From: Streptomyces ruber
Lineage (GTDB): Bacteria > Actinomycetota > Actinomycetes > Streptomycetales > Streptomycetaceae
Direction of reading: 5' to 3'
Assembly: GCF_014648075.1 (NCBI RefSeq)
Contig: NZ_BMQK01000013.1
Span: 62,001 to 126,000, forward strand
DNA: 64,000 nucleotides
In this document: positions 24,642 through 33,276 of the stretch, in pieces
Layout of the letters: every line of letters begins with the position of its first letter
How positions within the stretch are numbered: the stretch's first letter is position 1
Notes under the pieces: model-generated
The model's input: the letters and a program-made list of their open reading frames with translations, nothing else
Databases searched by the model: none
What the model was told of the DNA's origin: nothing
Translations under genes and position numbers: made by a program

Positions 24642-27600
24642 TCAGTTCGTGCCGATGCGGGCCAGCAGGTCCACTATCCGGGCCTGCACCTCCGGGCTCG
24701 TCGAGCGCTCCGCGAGGAACAGGACCGTCTCCCCGGAAGCCAGACGCGGAAGTTCGGCCTCGTCGACGGCGGCGGTGTAGACGACCAGCGGGGTGCGATT
24801 CAACTGGCCGTTGGCACGCAGCCAGTCGACGATCCCGGCCCGGCGGCGGCGTACCTGGAGCAGATCCATCACCACGAGGTTGGGCCGCATCTGTGCGGCG
24901 AGGGTGACCGCGTCCGCGTCGGAGGCCGCCCGCGCCACCTGCATGCCCCGCCGCTCCAGCGTCGCGGTGAGGGCCAGCGCGATCTCCGCGTGCTCCTCGA
25001 TCAGCAGGACCCGCGGCGGATGCTGCTCGGAGTCACGCGGTGCGAGGGCCTTCAGCAGTACGGCGGGGTCGGCGCCGTACGCCGCGTCCCGCGAGGCCTG
25101 TCCGAGGCCGGCCGTCACGAGTACCGGAACCTCGGCGGCCACGGCCGCCTGGCGCAGGGACTGCAGGGCAGTCCGCGTGATCGGACCGGTCAGCGGGTCG
25201 ACGAACAGCGCGGCCGGGAAGGCGGCGATCTGTGCGTCGACCTCCTCGCGCGAGTTGACGATGACGGGCCGGTAGCCCCGGTCGCTCAGCGCCTGCTGAG
25301 TGGTGACGTCGGGCGCGGGCCAGACGAGGAGACGCCGCGGATTGTCCAACGGCTCCGGCGGCAGCTCGTCGTCCAGCGGCTGCGGCTGCGGCTGGTCGGA
25401 GACCTCCACCGCACCACCGGGGCCGTCGAGCGGCTCTGGACCTTCGTCGGCGTTCTCGTCCGGTGCTCCTATGGCGTACGAGCGGCCGGCGCCCTCGGAG
25501 GCCCCGCCCGGGCGCGCCTGCGCCGGTACGGGAGGGGCGGAGGGAGCGGTAGCGGGGGAGGGCGTGGGCGAGGGCGCCTGTGGGCCCGGCTGGGCCTGTC
25601 CCGGCTGAGGGTGCGGGCGCGCCGACGCCTCCTGACGCGCGGCCGGCTCAGGCGGCGTGCCCAGCTTGCGCCGCCGACCGGAACCACTGGACTGCTGAGG
25701 CGGCGGTGTGGCGCCCGGCTGGGGCTGGCGCGCGAACGGCACTCCCTGACCGAGCGTACGCACGTTGATCGCACGTCCCTGGGTCGAGTTGGGGTCGACG
25801 GGAGTGGCGGCCTCGGCGGGCAGCGGCTGTGCGACGCGTGCTGGTACCGGTTGTGCCGGTTGCTGCGGCGGTGCGGCCTGCTGGGGCTGTTCGGGCGGCA
25901 GCGGTGTACCGGCCCCCGACGTGTCCTGCGCGCCCGGCCAGGTCCGGGGCACGGGCGGTACGGCGCTTCCCGCGGCCGGTGCGTCGCCTGCGGGAGCGGC
26001 CGGCCCGGGGACGGCCTGGGCGGGGCCGGTCACTCCGGGAGCGCCCTGGGCTGCGGGGCCGGGCTGAGCCAGTGGGGCCGGAGCGGGTGCGCCCTGGCCG
26101 GGCACCTGGACGGCGGCGGGGGCGCCGGTGACGCCTTGAGCGGGCACGGGCTGGGCGGCGGCCGGGATGCCCTGGGCGGGCACCGGCTGCTGTGCCGGGA
26201 CGGGCTGTGCCGTCCCCGGCACGCCCTGGGGAGGTACGGGATGGGGCGGCACGGCGTGGGGTGCGACCGGCACGCCCTGGGCGGGCACGGGCTGCTGTGC
26301 CGGGGCGACGGCGGGCTGCTGCACGGGGCCGGGGGCGCCGTGTGCGGCGGCAGTCTGCGTGGCCGGAGCGGCGACGTCCTGCGGAGCGACGGGCTGTCCG
26401 GGAACGGGCTGCCCGGGAACCTGCTGTCCCGGAACCTGGTGTACGGCAGCGGGCCGGCCGGGAACGGGCTGCCCCGGAGCAGGCTGTCCGGGAACGATGT
26501 GCCCAGGGACGGGGTGAGCGGGCTGCTCGGGGGTCGGCAGCGCCTGCGCCGGTTGCCCGGGACCGGCCTGTACCGGAGCGACTGCGGGGTCCGGCACGCC
26601 TGTTCCCGTACCTGTACTCACGCCCGTACCCGTACTCACACCGGGAAGCGCCGCCTGGCCGGCCGGAACCTGGTCGGCCGGAACCTGGTCGGCAGGAACC
26701 TGGCCGGCAGCCGACTGGCCCGCCGGGACGGCCTGGGGAACGGTAGCGGCCCCCTGAACCGGAGAACCGGGTGTGGCGTCGCCCTGGACAGGACCCTGGG
26801 CCGGGACTCCCTGAGCGGCGGCGGGCGTCATCGTCGCGTCGTCCTGCTCCGGGGCGGGACGGGCCCGACGGCGGCCCGTCGGCGCGGTCACGGGGTGCGG
26901 CTGGGGCGGCGTGTGGACGTCCGCCGGGTCCTGCAGCGCCGCATCATGACGCCCGTCGCCGGTCTGCCCGGAGCCGTGCACAGGCACAGCACCTGCACCG
27001 GCACCAACGGCTTGACCGGGAGGGACAGGAGCCGTGCCGAGCCCGGGAGCCACGCCCTGCCCGGAAGCCGGGCCCTGCCCGGGCGTCATGGCGGCACCCG
27101 GAGCCATGGCCGCGGCGTTCGCAGGAACCGCTCCCGGAGGCACACCGGGTCCGTCGGCGGTCGGAACCGCGGGCGCACCGGGCAGGCCAGGCCCAGGGGC
27201 AGGCACCGCGGGCGGCTCGGCCACAGGAGTCGGCGCGCCCACGCCCGTGCCCGGAACCGGAGCCGTGCCCGGAGCCTCGTACCCGGCGGAAGCCGCCGTC
27301 CGATCGGCCGCCGCGGGCGGCAGCGCGAAGACGGCGCGCCCCGCCGACTGCTGTTGCTGTTGCTGTGCGGCGGCGCGCTCTTCGGCTTTGGCCAGGGCCC
27401 GACGGCGCCGTCCGGTCGGCTGGGTCTGCGCCGCGTCTCCCGTACCGGAGGCTCCCTGCTCGCCCTGGAGCGCGGGCAGGGCAGGCGGCAGCGCGTGCTG
27501 CTCGGCGCCGCCGTGCCGTGCGCGCCGTCCGCCGGGCGCGGGCACACCCTGCGGAGGCACCGTCTCCCCCAGCCCCATGGCAGGGGCGCCCGCCGCATGC

Positions 27601-29846
27601 TCGGCGGCGGTGACGACCGCGCCCTCGGCGACGCCCTGGGCACCGTTCTCCGCGGGACTCGGCCGCCCTCGGCGTCGTCCGTTGCCGCCCGTGTCAGCGA
27701 CGGCAGCACCATCACCGGCATCGCCGACAGCACCGTCATCACCACCGGTCCCATCGGGCTCACCGGTCCCACCAGCTTCAGCGGCTCCACCGGCGTCCGT
27801 TCCGCTTCCGGCAACCGGGGCGCCCTCGCCCTGCGCGTGACCCGGTACGGGCTCCGCGTCCGCGGCTTCCGCACGTCGCCTGCGCCGCCCGGTGGGTGCG
27901 GCAGCCGCCGCGGCCTCCGCCGGCTCGGCGCCCTCCCCGCTCCCCAGGAACGCGTCCACCGACGACCGCCGGGCCCGCCGCCGGCCGCCGGAGGCCTGCG
28001 CAGGGGCCGGCTCGGGCAACGCGACCTCCGCACCGATCCCCGCACCGGCTCCCGCCCCGCCGAGTTCCGCGCCGCCCGGCTCGGCGGCAGGGGCAGCGGG
28101 GGCGCCAGGGACAGGGGCAGCGGGGGCAGCAGGAGAGGCGGAGACAGCACCGGCCGCGGGCCGCTGCCGGTCCGTGACCGCACCGGCGCCGACACCGATC
28201 GGCACCTCCAGCACGTACGCGCTGCCGCTCATCCCCGGCACCTCGTGCGTCTGCAGCACCCCGCCGTGCGCCCGCACGATCCCGCGCACGATCGGCTGGT
28301 GCACCGGGTCTCCCCCGGCGTACGGGCCGCGTACCTCGATGCGGACGACCTCGCCGCGCTGTGCGGCCGCCACGACGACCGTGTTGTCCATGTAGCCGCC
28401 GGCGGAGACGGGCGAGTTGCCCGTGGCGTCGACGCCCGCGACGTCCGCGATGAGATGCGCGAGCGCGGCCGCGAGCCGCCGCTGGTCCACCTCGGCCTCG
28501 ATGGGCGGCGCGTGCACGGCGAACTGCACACGCCCCGGCCCGATCAGTTCGACGGCCCCGTCGACACCGGCCGCCACGACCGCGTCGAGCATGACCGCCG
28601 TCCGTACGAGCTCGTCGTCGCAGGCGTCGAGGCGCTGGTAGCCGAGGACGTTGTCGATGAGCGTGGTGATGCGCGAGTAACCGGCGGACAGGTGGTGCAG
28701 GACCTGGTTGGCCTCGGGCCACAGCTGGCCCGCGTCGTCGGCGGCGAGTTTCCCGAGCTCGCCGCGGAGCTGCTCGAGCGGGCCGCGCAGGGAGTGCCCG
28801 AGCACGGCGAAGAGCTGCTCGTGCCGGGCGGCGAGCGCCTCGTAGCGGTCCTTCTCGCGCTCGCCGAGCGCCGCGTACCGCTCGTCGCCCGCCGCCAGTT
28901 CCTCCGCGTGCCGCTCGCGTAGTTCGTCGAGGTCCGCGGCGTGCTGCGCGCGCAGCTTCTCCAGTTCCTCGGCATGCTCCCGCCGGGCCCGCTCGAGCTC
29001 CTCGACGTGCTGGGCGGCCTCGGCCTTCAGTTCCTCGGCGAGCGCGTCGTACGGCCGCCGGTCGGTGAAGGTCATGACGGCGCCGACGAGCTGGTCCCCG
29101 TCGCGCACGGGCGCGGTGGTCAGGTCGACCGGCACCTTGTCGCCGCTCTTGGACCACAGCACTTGTCCGCGCACCCGGTGCTTGCGCCCGGAGCGCAGGG
29201 TGTCCGCCAGGGGCGACTCCGCGTACGGGAACGGCGAGCCGTCGTCCCGGGAGTGCAGTACGAGGGTGTGGAGCTCCCGTCCGCCGAGGTCGCTGGCGCG
29301 GTAGCCCAGTATCTGGGCGGCGGCCGGGTTGACGAGCACGATGCGCCCGTCGGTGTCCGTGCCCACCACGCCCTCGGCGGCGGCACGCAGGATCATCTCG
29401 GTCTGCCGTTGTGAACGCGCCAGCTCGGCCTCGGTGTCGACGGTGCCCGACAGGTCGCGTACGACCAGCATGAGCAGCTCGTCACCGGTGTAGCCGGAAC
29501 TGTCGTACGCCTGCTGGCCGTTCTCCAGGTTCGCGCTGGTGACCTCGACCGGGAACTCGCTGCCGTCGGTGCGCCGGGCCGTCATGCGGGTCGGCTTGGT
29601 CCGCCCGCGCGGATCGATGGAGTCCGGGCGCCGCATGGAACCGGGGATGAGCCGAGAGTCGAACTCGGGCAGCAGATCGAGCAAGCCGCGCCCCACCAGG
29701 GCGGTCCCGGGCGCCTCGAAGGCCTCGAGCGCGATGGTGTTCGCGTTGACGACGGTCCCGTTGGCGTTGACCAGGACCAACGCATCGGGAAGCGCGTCGA
29801 GTATGGCTGCGAGGCGAGCAGCGCCTCGGGATGGCCTGCTGCTCAC
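24642..29846 (-). CDS. Giant PAS-GHKL-like-receiver protein with long low-complexity linker
   Basis: 1,734 residues. Two PAS domains (about 12-135 and 145-265), a Glu/Arg coiled coil (about 270-345), a histidine-kinase-like core (about 350-548), a Pro/Ala/Gly/Gln/Val-rich linker (about 550-1500), a receiver-like domain (about 1504-1610) and a C-terminal receiver (about 1611-1734, Asp in NLVVMDLLQ). The kinase core looks degenerate: the H-box reads GHSLRGPLEQL in place of HELRTP, and the usual N-box Asn and DxGxG are not evident. The GTG at 29844-29846 has GGGAGG 9 nt upstream. It is likely a cytoplasmic signalling scaffold; no partner is adjacent. Confidence 0.85.
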   Translation of the reverse strand: MSSRPSRGAARLAAILDALPDALVLVNANGTVVNANTIALEAFEAPGTALVGRGLLDLLPEFDSRLIPGSMRRPDSIDPRGRTKPTRMTARRTDGSEFPVEVTSANLENGQQAYDSSGYTGDELLMLVVRDLSGTVDTEAELARSQRQTEMILRAAAEGVVGTDTDGRIVLVNPAAAQILGYRASDLGGRELHTLVLHSRDDGSPFPYAESPLADTLRSGRKHRVRGQVLWSKSGDKVPVDLTTAPVRDGDQLVGAVMTFTDRRPYDALAEELKAEAAQHVEELERARREHAEELEKLRAQHAADLDELRERHAEELAAGDERYAALGEREKDRYEALAARHEQLFAVLGHSLRGPLEQLRGELGKLAADDAGQLWPEANQVLHHLSAGYSRITTLIDNVLGYQRLDACDDELVRTAVMLDAVVAAGVDGAVELIGPGRVQFAVHAPPIEAEVDQRRLAAALAHLIADVAGVDATGNSPVSAGGYMDNTVVVAAAQRGEVVRIEVRGPYAGGDPVHQPIVRGIVRAHGGVLQTHEVPGMSGSAYVLEVPIGVGAGAVTDRQRPAAGAVSASPAAPAAPVPGAPAAPAAEPGGAELGGAGAGAGIGAEVALPEPAPAQASGGRRRARRSSVDAFLGSGEGAEPAEAAAAAAPTGRRRRRAEAADAEPVPGHAQGEGAPVAGSGTDAGGAAEAGGTGEPDGTGGDDGAVGDAGDGAAVADTGGNGRRRGRPSPAENGAQGVAEGAVVTAAEHAAGAPAMGLGETVPPQGVPAPGGRRARHGGAEQHALPPALPALQGEQGASGTGDAAQTQPTGRRRRALAKAEERAAAQQQQQQSAGRAVFALPPAAADRTAASAGYEAPGTAPVPGTGVGAPTPVAEPPAVPAPGPGLPGAPAVPTADGPGVPPGAVPANAAAMAPGAAMTPGQGPASGQGVAPGLGTAPVPPGQAVGAGAGAVPVHGSGQTGDGRHDAALQDPADVHTPPQPHPVTAPTGRRRARPAPEQDDATMTPAAAQGVPAQGPVQGDATPGSPVQGAATVPQAVPAGQSAAGQVPADQVPADQVPAGQAALPGVSTGTGVSTGTGTGVPDPAVAPVQAGPGQPAQALPTPEQPAHPVPGHIVPGQPAPGQPVPGRPAAVHQVPGQQVPGQPVPGQPVAPQDVAAPATQTAAAHGAPGPVQQPAVAPAQQPVPAQGVPVAPHAVPPHPVPPQGVPGTAQPVPAQQPVPAQGIPAAAQPVPAQGVTGAPAAVQVPGQGAPAPAPLAQPGPAAQGAPGVTGPAQAVPGPAAPAGDAPAAGSAVPPVPRTWPGAQDTSGAGTPLPPEQPQQAAPPQQPAQPVPARVAQPLPAEAATPVDPNSTQGRAINVRTLGQGVPFARQPQPGATPPPQQSSGSGRRRKLGTPPEPAARQEASARPHPQPGQAQPGPQAPSPTPSPATAPSAPPVPAQARPGGASEGAGRSYAIGAPDENADEGPEPLDGPGGAVEVSDQPQPQPLDDELPPEPLDNPRRLLVWPAPDVTTQQALSDRGYRPVIVNSREEVDAQIAAFPAALFVDPLTGPITRTALQSLRQAAVAAEVPVLVTAGLGQASRDAAYGADPAVLLKALAPRDSEQHPPRVLLIEEHAEIALALTATLERRGMQVARAASDADAVTLAAQMRPNLVVMDLLQVRRRRAGIVDWLRANGQLNRTPLVVYTAAVDEAELPRLASGETVLFLAERSTSPEVQARIVDLLARIGTN

Positions 29847-30237
29847 GAAACGCTTCCTCCCTGTTACCGCACCTTGCCGACCGCGGGGCCATCTTGCCAA
29901 CGGGCCCGCCACGTGTCACGCGAGGGAGTCTACGGGCAGAGGTTGCGTCGGCGATGCCGGATGAGAGGCAGGTCGCACGCGGATCTCCGCACGCATGTGA
30001 CCGGGGTGCGACCGTCCCGCGGTGGTGAACAGATGGTGAATCCACGGCTCCGCGCCTGTGACCGCGCGTTTCGCTCCGTGAGGATCACCGGCGGCCGCGG
30101 GCTGCGGGCGTACGTCGCGCGGAAGGTCGCGGGCGGTCGCCGGGCGGTGGTCGCCCGGCGGGTGGGTGACAGTGAGCCCGACGGGTGCCGAGCGCCCGAC
30201 CCTGTTCTCCCGCCCGCCTCTTCCGTCTGCCGGTTCC
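29847..30237. other. Intergenic region, no gene seen
   Basis: About 390 bp between the giant signalling gene and the protease-inhibitor gene, both on the minus strand. It should contain the promoter of the signalling gene and the 3' end signal of the inhibitor. Short GC-rich inverted repeats are present around 30120-30170. No family-like reading frame. Confidence 0.55.
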
Positions 30238-30825
30238 TCACCTGTGCCTGTGGACGGCGGGCAGTACCGGCACGAGCGCGTCCCAGCGGGCGATCTCGCA
30301 GCCGTTCCTCCGGTCGAACGACGCGTCCACGGGGCGGCCGGCCCAGGTGCCGGTGATGCGCGCGGTGGCGGGCCCGCCGTACTGCATCGTGCACACGGTG
30401 CCGGGTGGCACGGGGGTGAAGGGGGACCTGCTCCAGGTGGTGTTCCGGTCGAGCCTGCCGCACGCCCCGCGCGCGTCCGGGTGACTCCCGCCATGGGGGT
30501 GGCACTTCAGCTCGTACGTACCGTCGGCGCGGCCCGCGCCGCGGACGGTGACGGTCAGCCGGTCCACCGCGCCGGGCGTCGTGACGGGCGTCGTGACGGG
30601 AGCGGGCAGGGGCATCGCGACGGCGCCCTCGGCGTGCGCCACCGGGAATCCTGCCGACGCGAGGCCGGTGACCGCGGTGAGCGAGGCGGCGGCGCCGAGG
30701 AGGAGTCGGCGACAGACGGCCGGGACGACCGAGGAGGTGGCCACCGGTGACCGGAGCGGCACCGGTGACGGAGGAGGCACCGGCGACGGAGATGACGTCG
30801 GCGACAGGGGGGAGGCCTTCAACAT
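30238..30825 (-). CDS. SSI-type subtilisin/trypsin protease inhibitor
   Basis: About 195 residues with a long N-terminal extension before the signal peptide core (RRLLLGAAASLTAVTGLASA, cleavage near AHA). The mature part has the four SSI cysteines in order: ELKCHPHGGSHP, ARGACGRL, GTVCTMQYGG and RRNGCEIARW. By alignment with the classical inhibitor, the reactive P1 residue is Met in CTMQY, which suits subtilisin-like or chymotrypsin-like targets. Such inhibitors are secreted at high level and control Streptomyces extracellular proteases during development. ATG at 30823-30825 is the best start; no strong ribosome-binding site is seen. Confidence 0.9.
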   Translation of the reverse strand: MLKASPLSPTSSPSPVPPPSPVPLRSPVATSSVVPAVCRRLLLGAAASLTAVTGLASAGFPVAHAEGAVAMPLPAPVTTPVTTPGAVDRLTVTVRGAGRADGTYELKCHPHGGSHPDARGACGRLDRNTTWSRSPFTPVPPGTVCTMQYGGPATARITGTWAGRPVDASFDRRNGCEIARWDALVPVLPAVHRHR

Positions 30826-31145
30826 GACCTGACTAACGTGAGGGCGCCCCAGCGGTTGCGCCCTGCCCCGCACGGCCTACGCCCCACAGCGACCCAACAG
30901 CGGTCCGGAGCGGCCGGCGGGTGATCCAGCGACGAGTCGAGGGCGGGCCGTGGGCGGGCCGGCGGACGTTCCCAGGAGTGATCCACAAGCACGGGGGGAG
31001 GGCTCCCCGCCCGGACGCTCCGAACCGCAATACGGCTTTGCCCTGCGGGCTCTTCGCCTAGTACCGTGGGAGGCGATTGGTGACACCGCGCTCGTCTGTG
31101 TCATCATCTGCACGCACCACTCGCGCTCGCGCGGGGGGTTGTGCT
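30826..31145. promoter_or_regulatory. Divergent region before tRNA-Ser(GCU)
   Basis: About 320 bp without a credible gene. TAGTAC at 31059-31064, with a TTGCC-like element upstream at shorter than usual spacing, is a possible promoter for the tRNA about 80 bp downstream. The inhibitor promoter should lie on the other strand. Confidence 0.45.
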
Positions 31146-31236
31146 GGAGGCGTCGCCTAGTCCGGTCTATGGCGCCGCACTGCTAATGCGGTTTGGGCCT
31201 TAAAGCCCATCGAGGGTTCAAATCCCTCCGCCTCCG
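31146..31236 (+). tRNA. tRNA-Ser(GCU)
   Basis: A 91-nt class II tRNA. Acceptor GGAGGCG (31146-31152) pairs with CGCCTCC (31229-31235). Anticodon stem CCGCA/TGCGG closes CTGCTAA, anticodon GCT. The long variable arm (TTTGGGCCTTAAAGCCCATC) is typical of serine tRNAs. No encoded CCA. Confidence 0.96.
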
Positions 31237-31245
31237 CACTCTGTT

Positions 31246-31277
31246 CGAAGCCCCGGTCGTTCACGACCGGGGCTTCG
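31246..31277. terminator. Terminator of tRNA-Ser(GCU)
   Basis: A perfect 14-bp inverted repeat (31246-31259 and 31264-31277) with loop TTCA, starting 10 nt after the tRNA. Confidence 0.85.
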
Positions 31278-31570
31278 GCGTTTGCGGCCGACGAGGCCCT
31301 GTCGTCAGTGACCGGCCACGCATCGTACGCCGACGGTTCTCCTCCAGGGCTGGTCTTTCGGCCGGTTCCGGAGCTCACGAGGACGTCCGACGGTCCGGTC
31401 CACTCCGCCGTCCCCCGCCCCACCCATGCGCTGCCCTCCATGTTTCCGCAGGTCAGAGGGGGTGTGGCAATCGGATTTCGCCTCACGGCGACAGTCATGT
31501 AATGTTGTTCCCGCAACGCCGACCGGGCAGAAAAAACCGGAAGGAAGAGCGACTACAACAGAACACACAA
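31278..31570. other. Spacer between two tRNA genes
   Basis: About 290 bp with no protein-like frame. TGTAAT around 31498-31503 within AGTCATGTAATGTTG is a plausible -10 for tRNA-Arg. AT content rises just before that tRNA. Confidence 0.45.
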
Positions 31571-31643
31571 GCACTCGTAGCTTAACGGATAGAGCATCTG
31601 ACTACGGATCAGAAGGTTGCAGGTTCGAATCCTGCCGAGTGCA
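31571..31643 (+). tRNA. tRNA-Arg(ACG)
   Basis: 73 nt. Acceptor GCACTCG (31571-31577) pairs with CGAGTGC (31636-31642). Anticodon stem TCTGA/TCAGA closes CTACGGA, anticodon ACG; its A34 would be deaminated to inosine by TadA, encoded at 53153-53608. T arm GGTTCGAATCC. No encoded CCA. Confidence 0.97.
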
Positions 31644-31650
31644 CAGCGGA

Positions 31651-31686
31651 CCAGGGGCCCTGTGGAGCGATCCACGGGGCCCCTGG
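31651..31686. terminator. Terminator of tRNA-Arg
   Basis: A 16-bp stem with one G-T pair (31651-31666 and 31671-31686), loop GCGA, 7 nt after the tRNA. Confidence 0.85.
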
Positions 31687-31761
31687 CTCATGTCGTGACG
31701 ACAGTAAGCCACGGCAACCGCTTCGGGGCCTGCGGTGGAGGGCTTGAAGCGGCCGTTGTGC

Positions 31762-32148
31762 TCAGACCAAGGTCGAAATGCAGAACGGGTGGCCGGCGGG
31801 GTCCAGCAGGACCCGCCACCTGTCGGGATCCGGTTGGAACTCGGGTGCGACGGCTCCCAGGGTGAGCAGCCGGGCCTGAGCGGCATCCAGGTCATCGACG
31901 CCCAGCTCGATGTGGGCCTGCTTCTCCTGGGTCGGGTCCGGCCAGGTGGGACGGCGGTGGTCGGTCAGCCGGTTGAAGCCCAGTCCGGCCGCGCCCTCCT
32001 GGCCGAGCAGGACGAAGTGGTCGCTGGAGTAGACGACGGGCAGGCCGAGAACGTCGCCGTAGAAGCGGGCCAGCTCGGCGGGGTCGGGGCAGTCGAAGGT
32101 GACGGCCGAGTAGCGGAACGTGGGTGCGGCAGGAGTTTCCGTGCTCAT
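31762..32148 (-). CDS. VOC family (glyoxalase-like) protein
   Basis: 128 residues, one vicinal-oxygen-chelate domain of paired beta-alpha-beta-beta-beta units (FRYSAVTFDCPDPAELARFY, KQAHIELGVDDLDAAQARLL, VLLDPAGHPFCI). His in QAHIELGV and the FCI end region occupy usual metal-ligand positions, but the substrate cannot be predicted; members include resistance and isomerase-like proteins. It is divergent from the WYL regulator gene with 63 bp between starts, so it may be its target. Confidence 0.85.
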   Translation of the reverse strand: MSTETPAAPTFRYSAVTFDCPDPAELARFYGDVLGLPVVYSSDHFVLLGQEGAAGLGFNRLTDHRRPTWPDPTQEKQAHIELGVDDLDAAQARLLTLGAVAPEFQPDPDRWRVLLDPAGHPFCISTLV

Positions 32149-32211
32149 GGAGAGGACGCTACGGCGGGATGCGGACGGATCCGGTCCTGGTCACGTGGAA
32201 GACTGCAGCAC

Positions 32212-33180
32212 GTGCTCAGCGCCTCCGCCCGCCTGCTGCGACTGGTCTCCCTGTTGGCCGCCCGGCCGTCATGGACTTCCGGTGAGCTGGCCGCGCGGAT
32301 GACGGTCACCGAGCGCACGGTGCGGCGGGACATCGCCAAGCTCCGTGAACTCGGCTACGCCATCGAGTCCGATCCCGGGCCCTGGGGCGGTTACCGTCTC
32401 CGCGCCGGATCCCGGGTGCCGCCGCTGATCCTCGACGACGAGGAAGCACTCGCCGTGGCCGTCGGGCTGCGCGAGGCGGCGCTGAGCGGCGCTCTGGGAG
32501 GGGACCAGGCCGCCCTGTCGGCGCTGCTGAAACTGCGGCAGGTGCTGCCGCCGCGGATCGCGGGCCGGCTGGGCGAGATGGACGCCGCCTTCGTGCACAC
32601 CCCCAGGCCCGACGAGCCGCAGATCACCCCCGGCATGCTGCTGGAGCTGGCCGCCGCGTGCCGTCGGGGTGAGCGCGCCCGGCTGGCGTACCGGGACTGG
32701 GAGGGAAGACCCACCGTCCGGGAGGTCGACCCGTACCGTCTGGTCCACACCGGCCGCCGGTGGTACTTCGTCGCCCGGGACGTGGCACGGGACCAGTGGC
32801 GCACCTTCCGGGCCGACCGGGTTGACCGGCTGCAGCCGACCGGGCACCCGGTGGAGCTCATCGACCCGCCTGACCCGGCGCTGCTCGTCTCCCGTTCCGT
32901 CGCGACCGGCCCTTACCCGCTCTACGCGACGATCCGCCTCCCGCTGCCCATGGACCGATCGCTGAGGCTGATCCCGTCGACGGTCGGCAGTCACCGCCCC
33001 GAAGGCCCCGACGCCACCATCGTCGACGTCGGCGGCCCCGACGCGGACGGACTCGCCAGGTATCTCCTCGGCCTGGGCACGCCCCTGCGCGTCCTCGCAC
33101 CGGACGTCGTCCGGGACGCCCTGTTGCGCCGAGTCCGCGATCTCCTGCAGGACAACGCGAACGATCACTTGCCGGGATGA
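32212..33180 (+). CDS. YafY-type transcriptional regulator with WYL domain
   Basis: About 322 residues. An N-terminal helix-turn-helix of the HTH_11 type (LAARPSWTSGELAARMTVTE, TVRRDIAKLRELGYAIES) is followed by the linker GPWGGYRLRAG and a WYL domain at about 135-225, with DPYRLVHTGRRWYFVARD holding the family's W-Y region, and a C-terminal WCX-like domain. WYL regulators sense nucleic acids or small ligands. The GTG at 32212 gives a start a few residues before the helix-turn-helix. The neighbouring divergent VOC gene is the likely target. Confidence 0.9.
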   Translation: MLSASARLLRLVSLLAARPSWTSGELAARMTVTERTVRRDIAKLRELGYAIESDPGPWGGYRLRAGSRVPPLILDDEEALAVAVGLREAALSGALGGDQAALSALLKLRQVLPPRIAGRLGEMDAAFVHTPRPDEPQITPGMLLELAAACRRGERARLAYRDWEGRPTVREVDPYRLVHTGRRWYFVARDVARDQWRTFRADRVDRLQPTGHPVELIDPPDPALLVSRSVATGPYPLYATIRLPLPMDRSLRLIPSTVGSHRPEGPDATIVDVGGPDADGLARYLLGLGTPLRVLAPDVVRDALLRRVRDLLQDNANDHLPG

Positions 33181-33276
33181 CGTCGCTCACGCAAGCACCG
33201 GTCCGCTGAGCGTTGCCATCGGCCGTATCCGCTGGTCAGCGTGCGTTGTCAGGGGTGGGGCCTAGTCTCGTGGGCG

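Noticed and set aside
24579-28922. Very long plus-strand reading frame of about 1,450 codons opposite the PAS/receiver gene
   Set aside because: It is the complement of a GC-rich gene with biased third positions, which keeps the opposite frame open. Its product is Arg/Gly-rich without domains, while the minus strand encodes clear PAS and receiver domains.
32189-32202. CACGTGGAAG near the WYL gene as a second parS site
   Set aside because: The left half (GGT in place of GTTT) and the right end do not fit the palindrome; too many mismatches.
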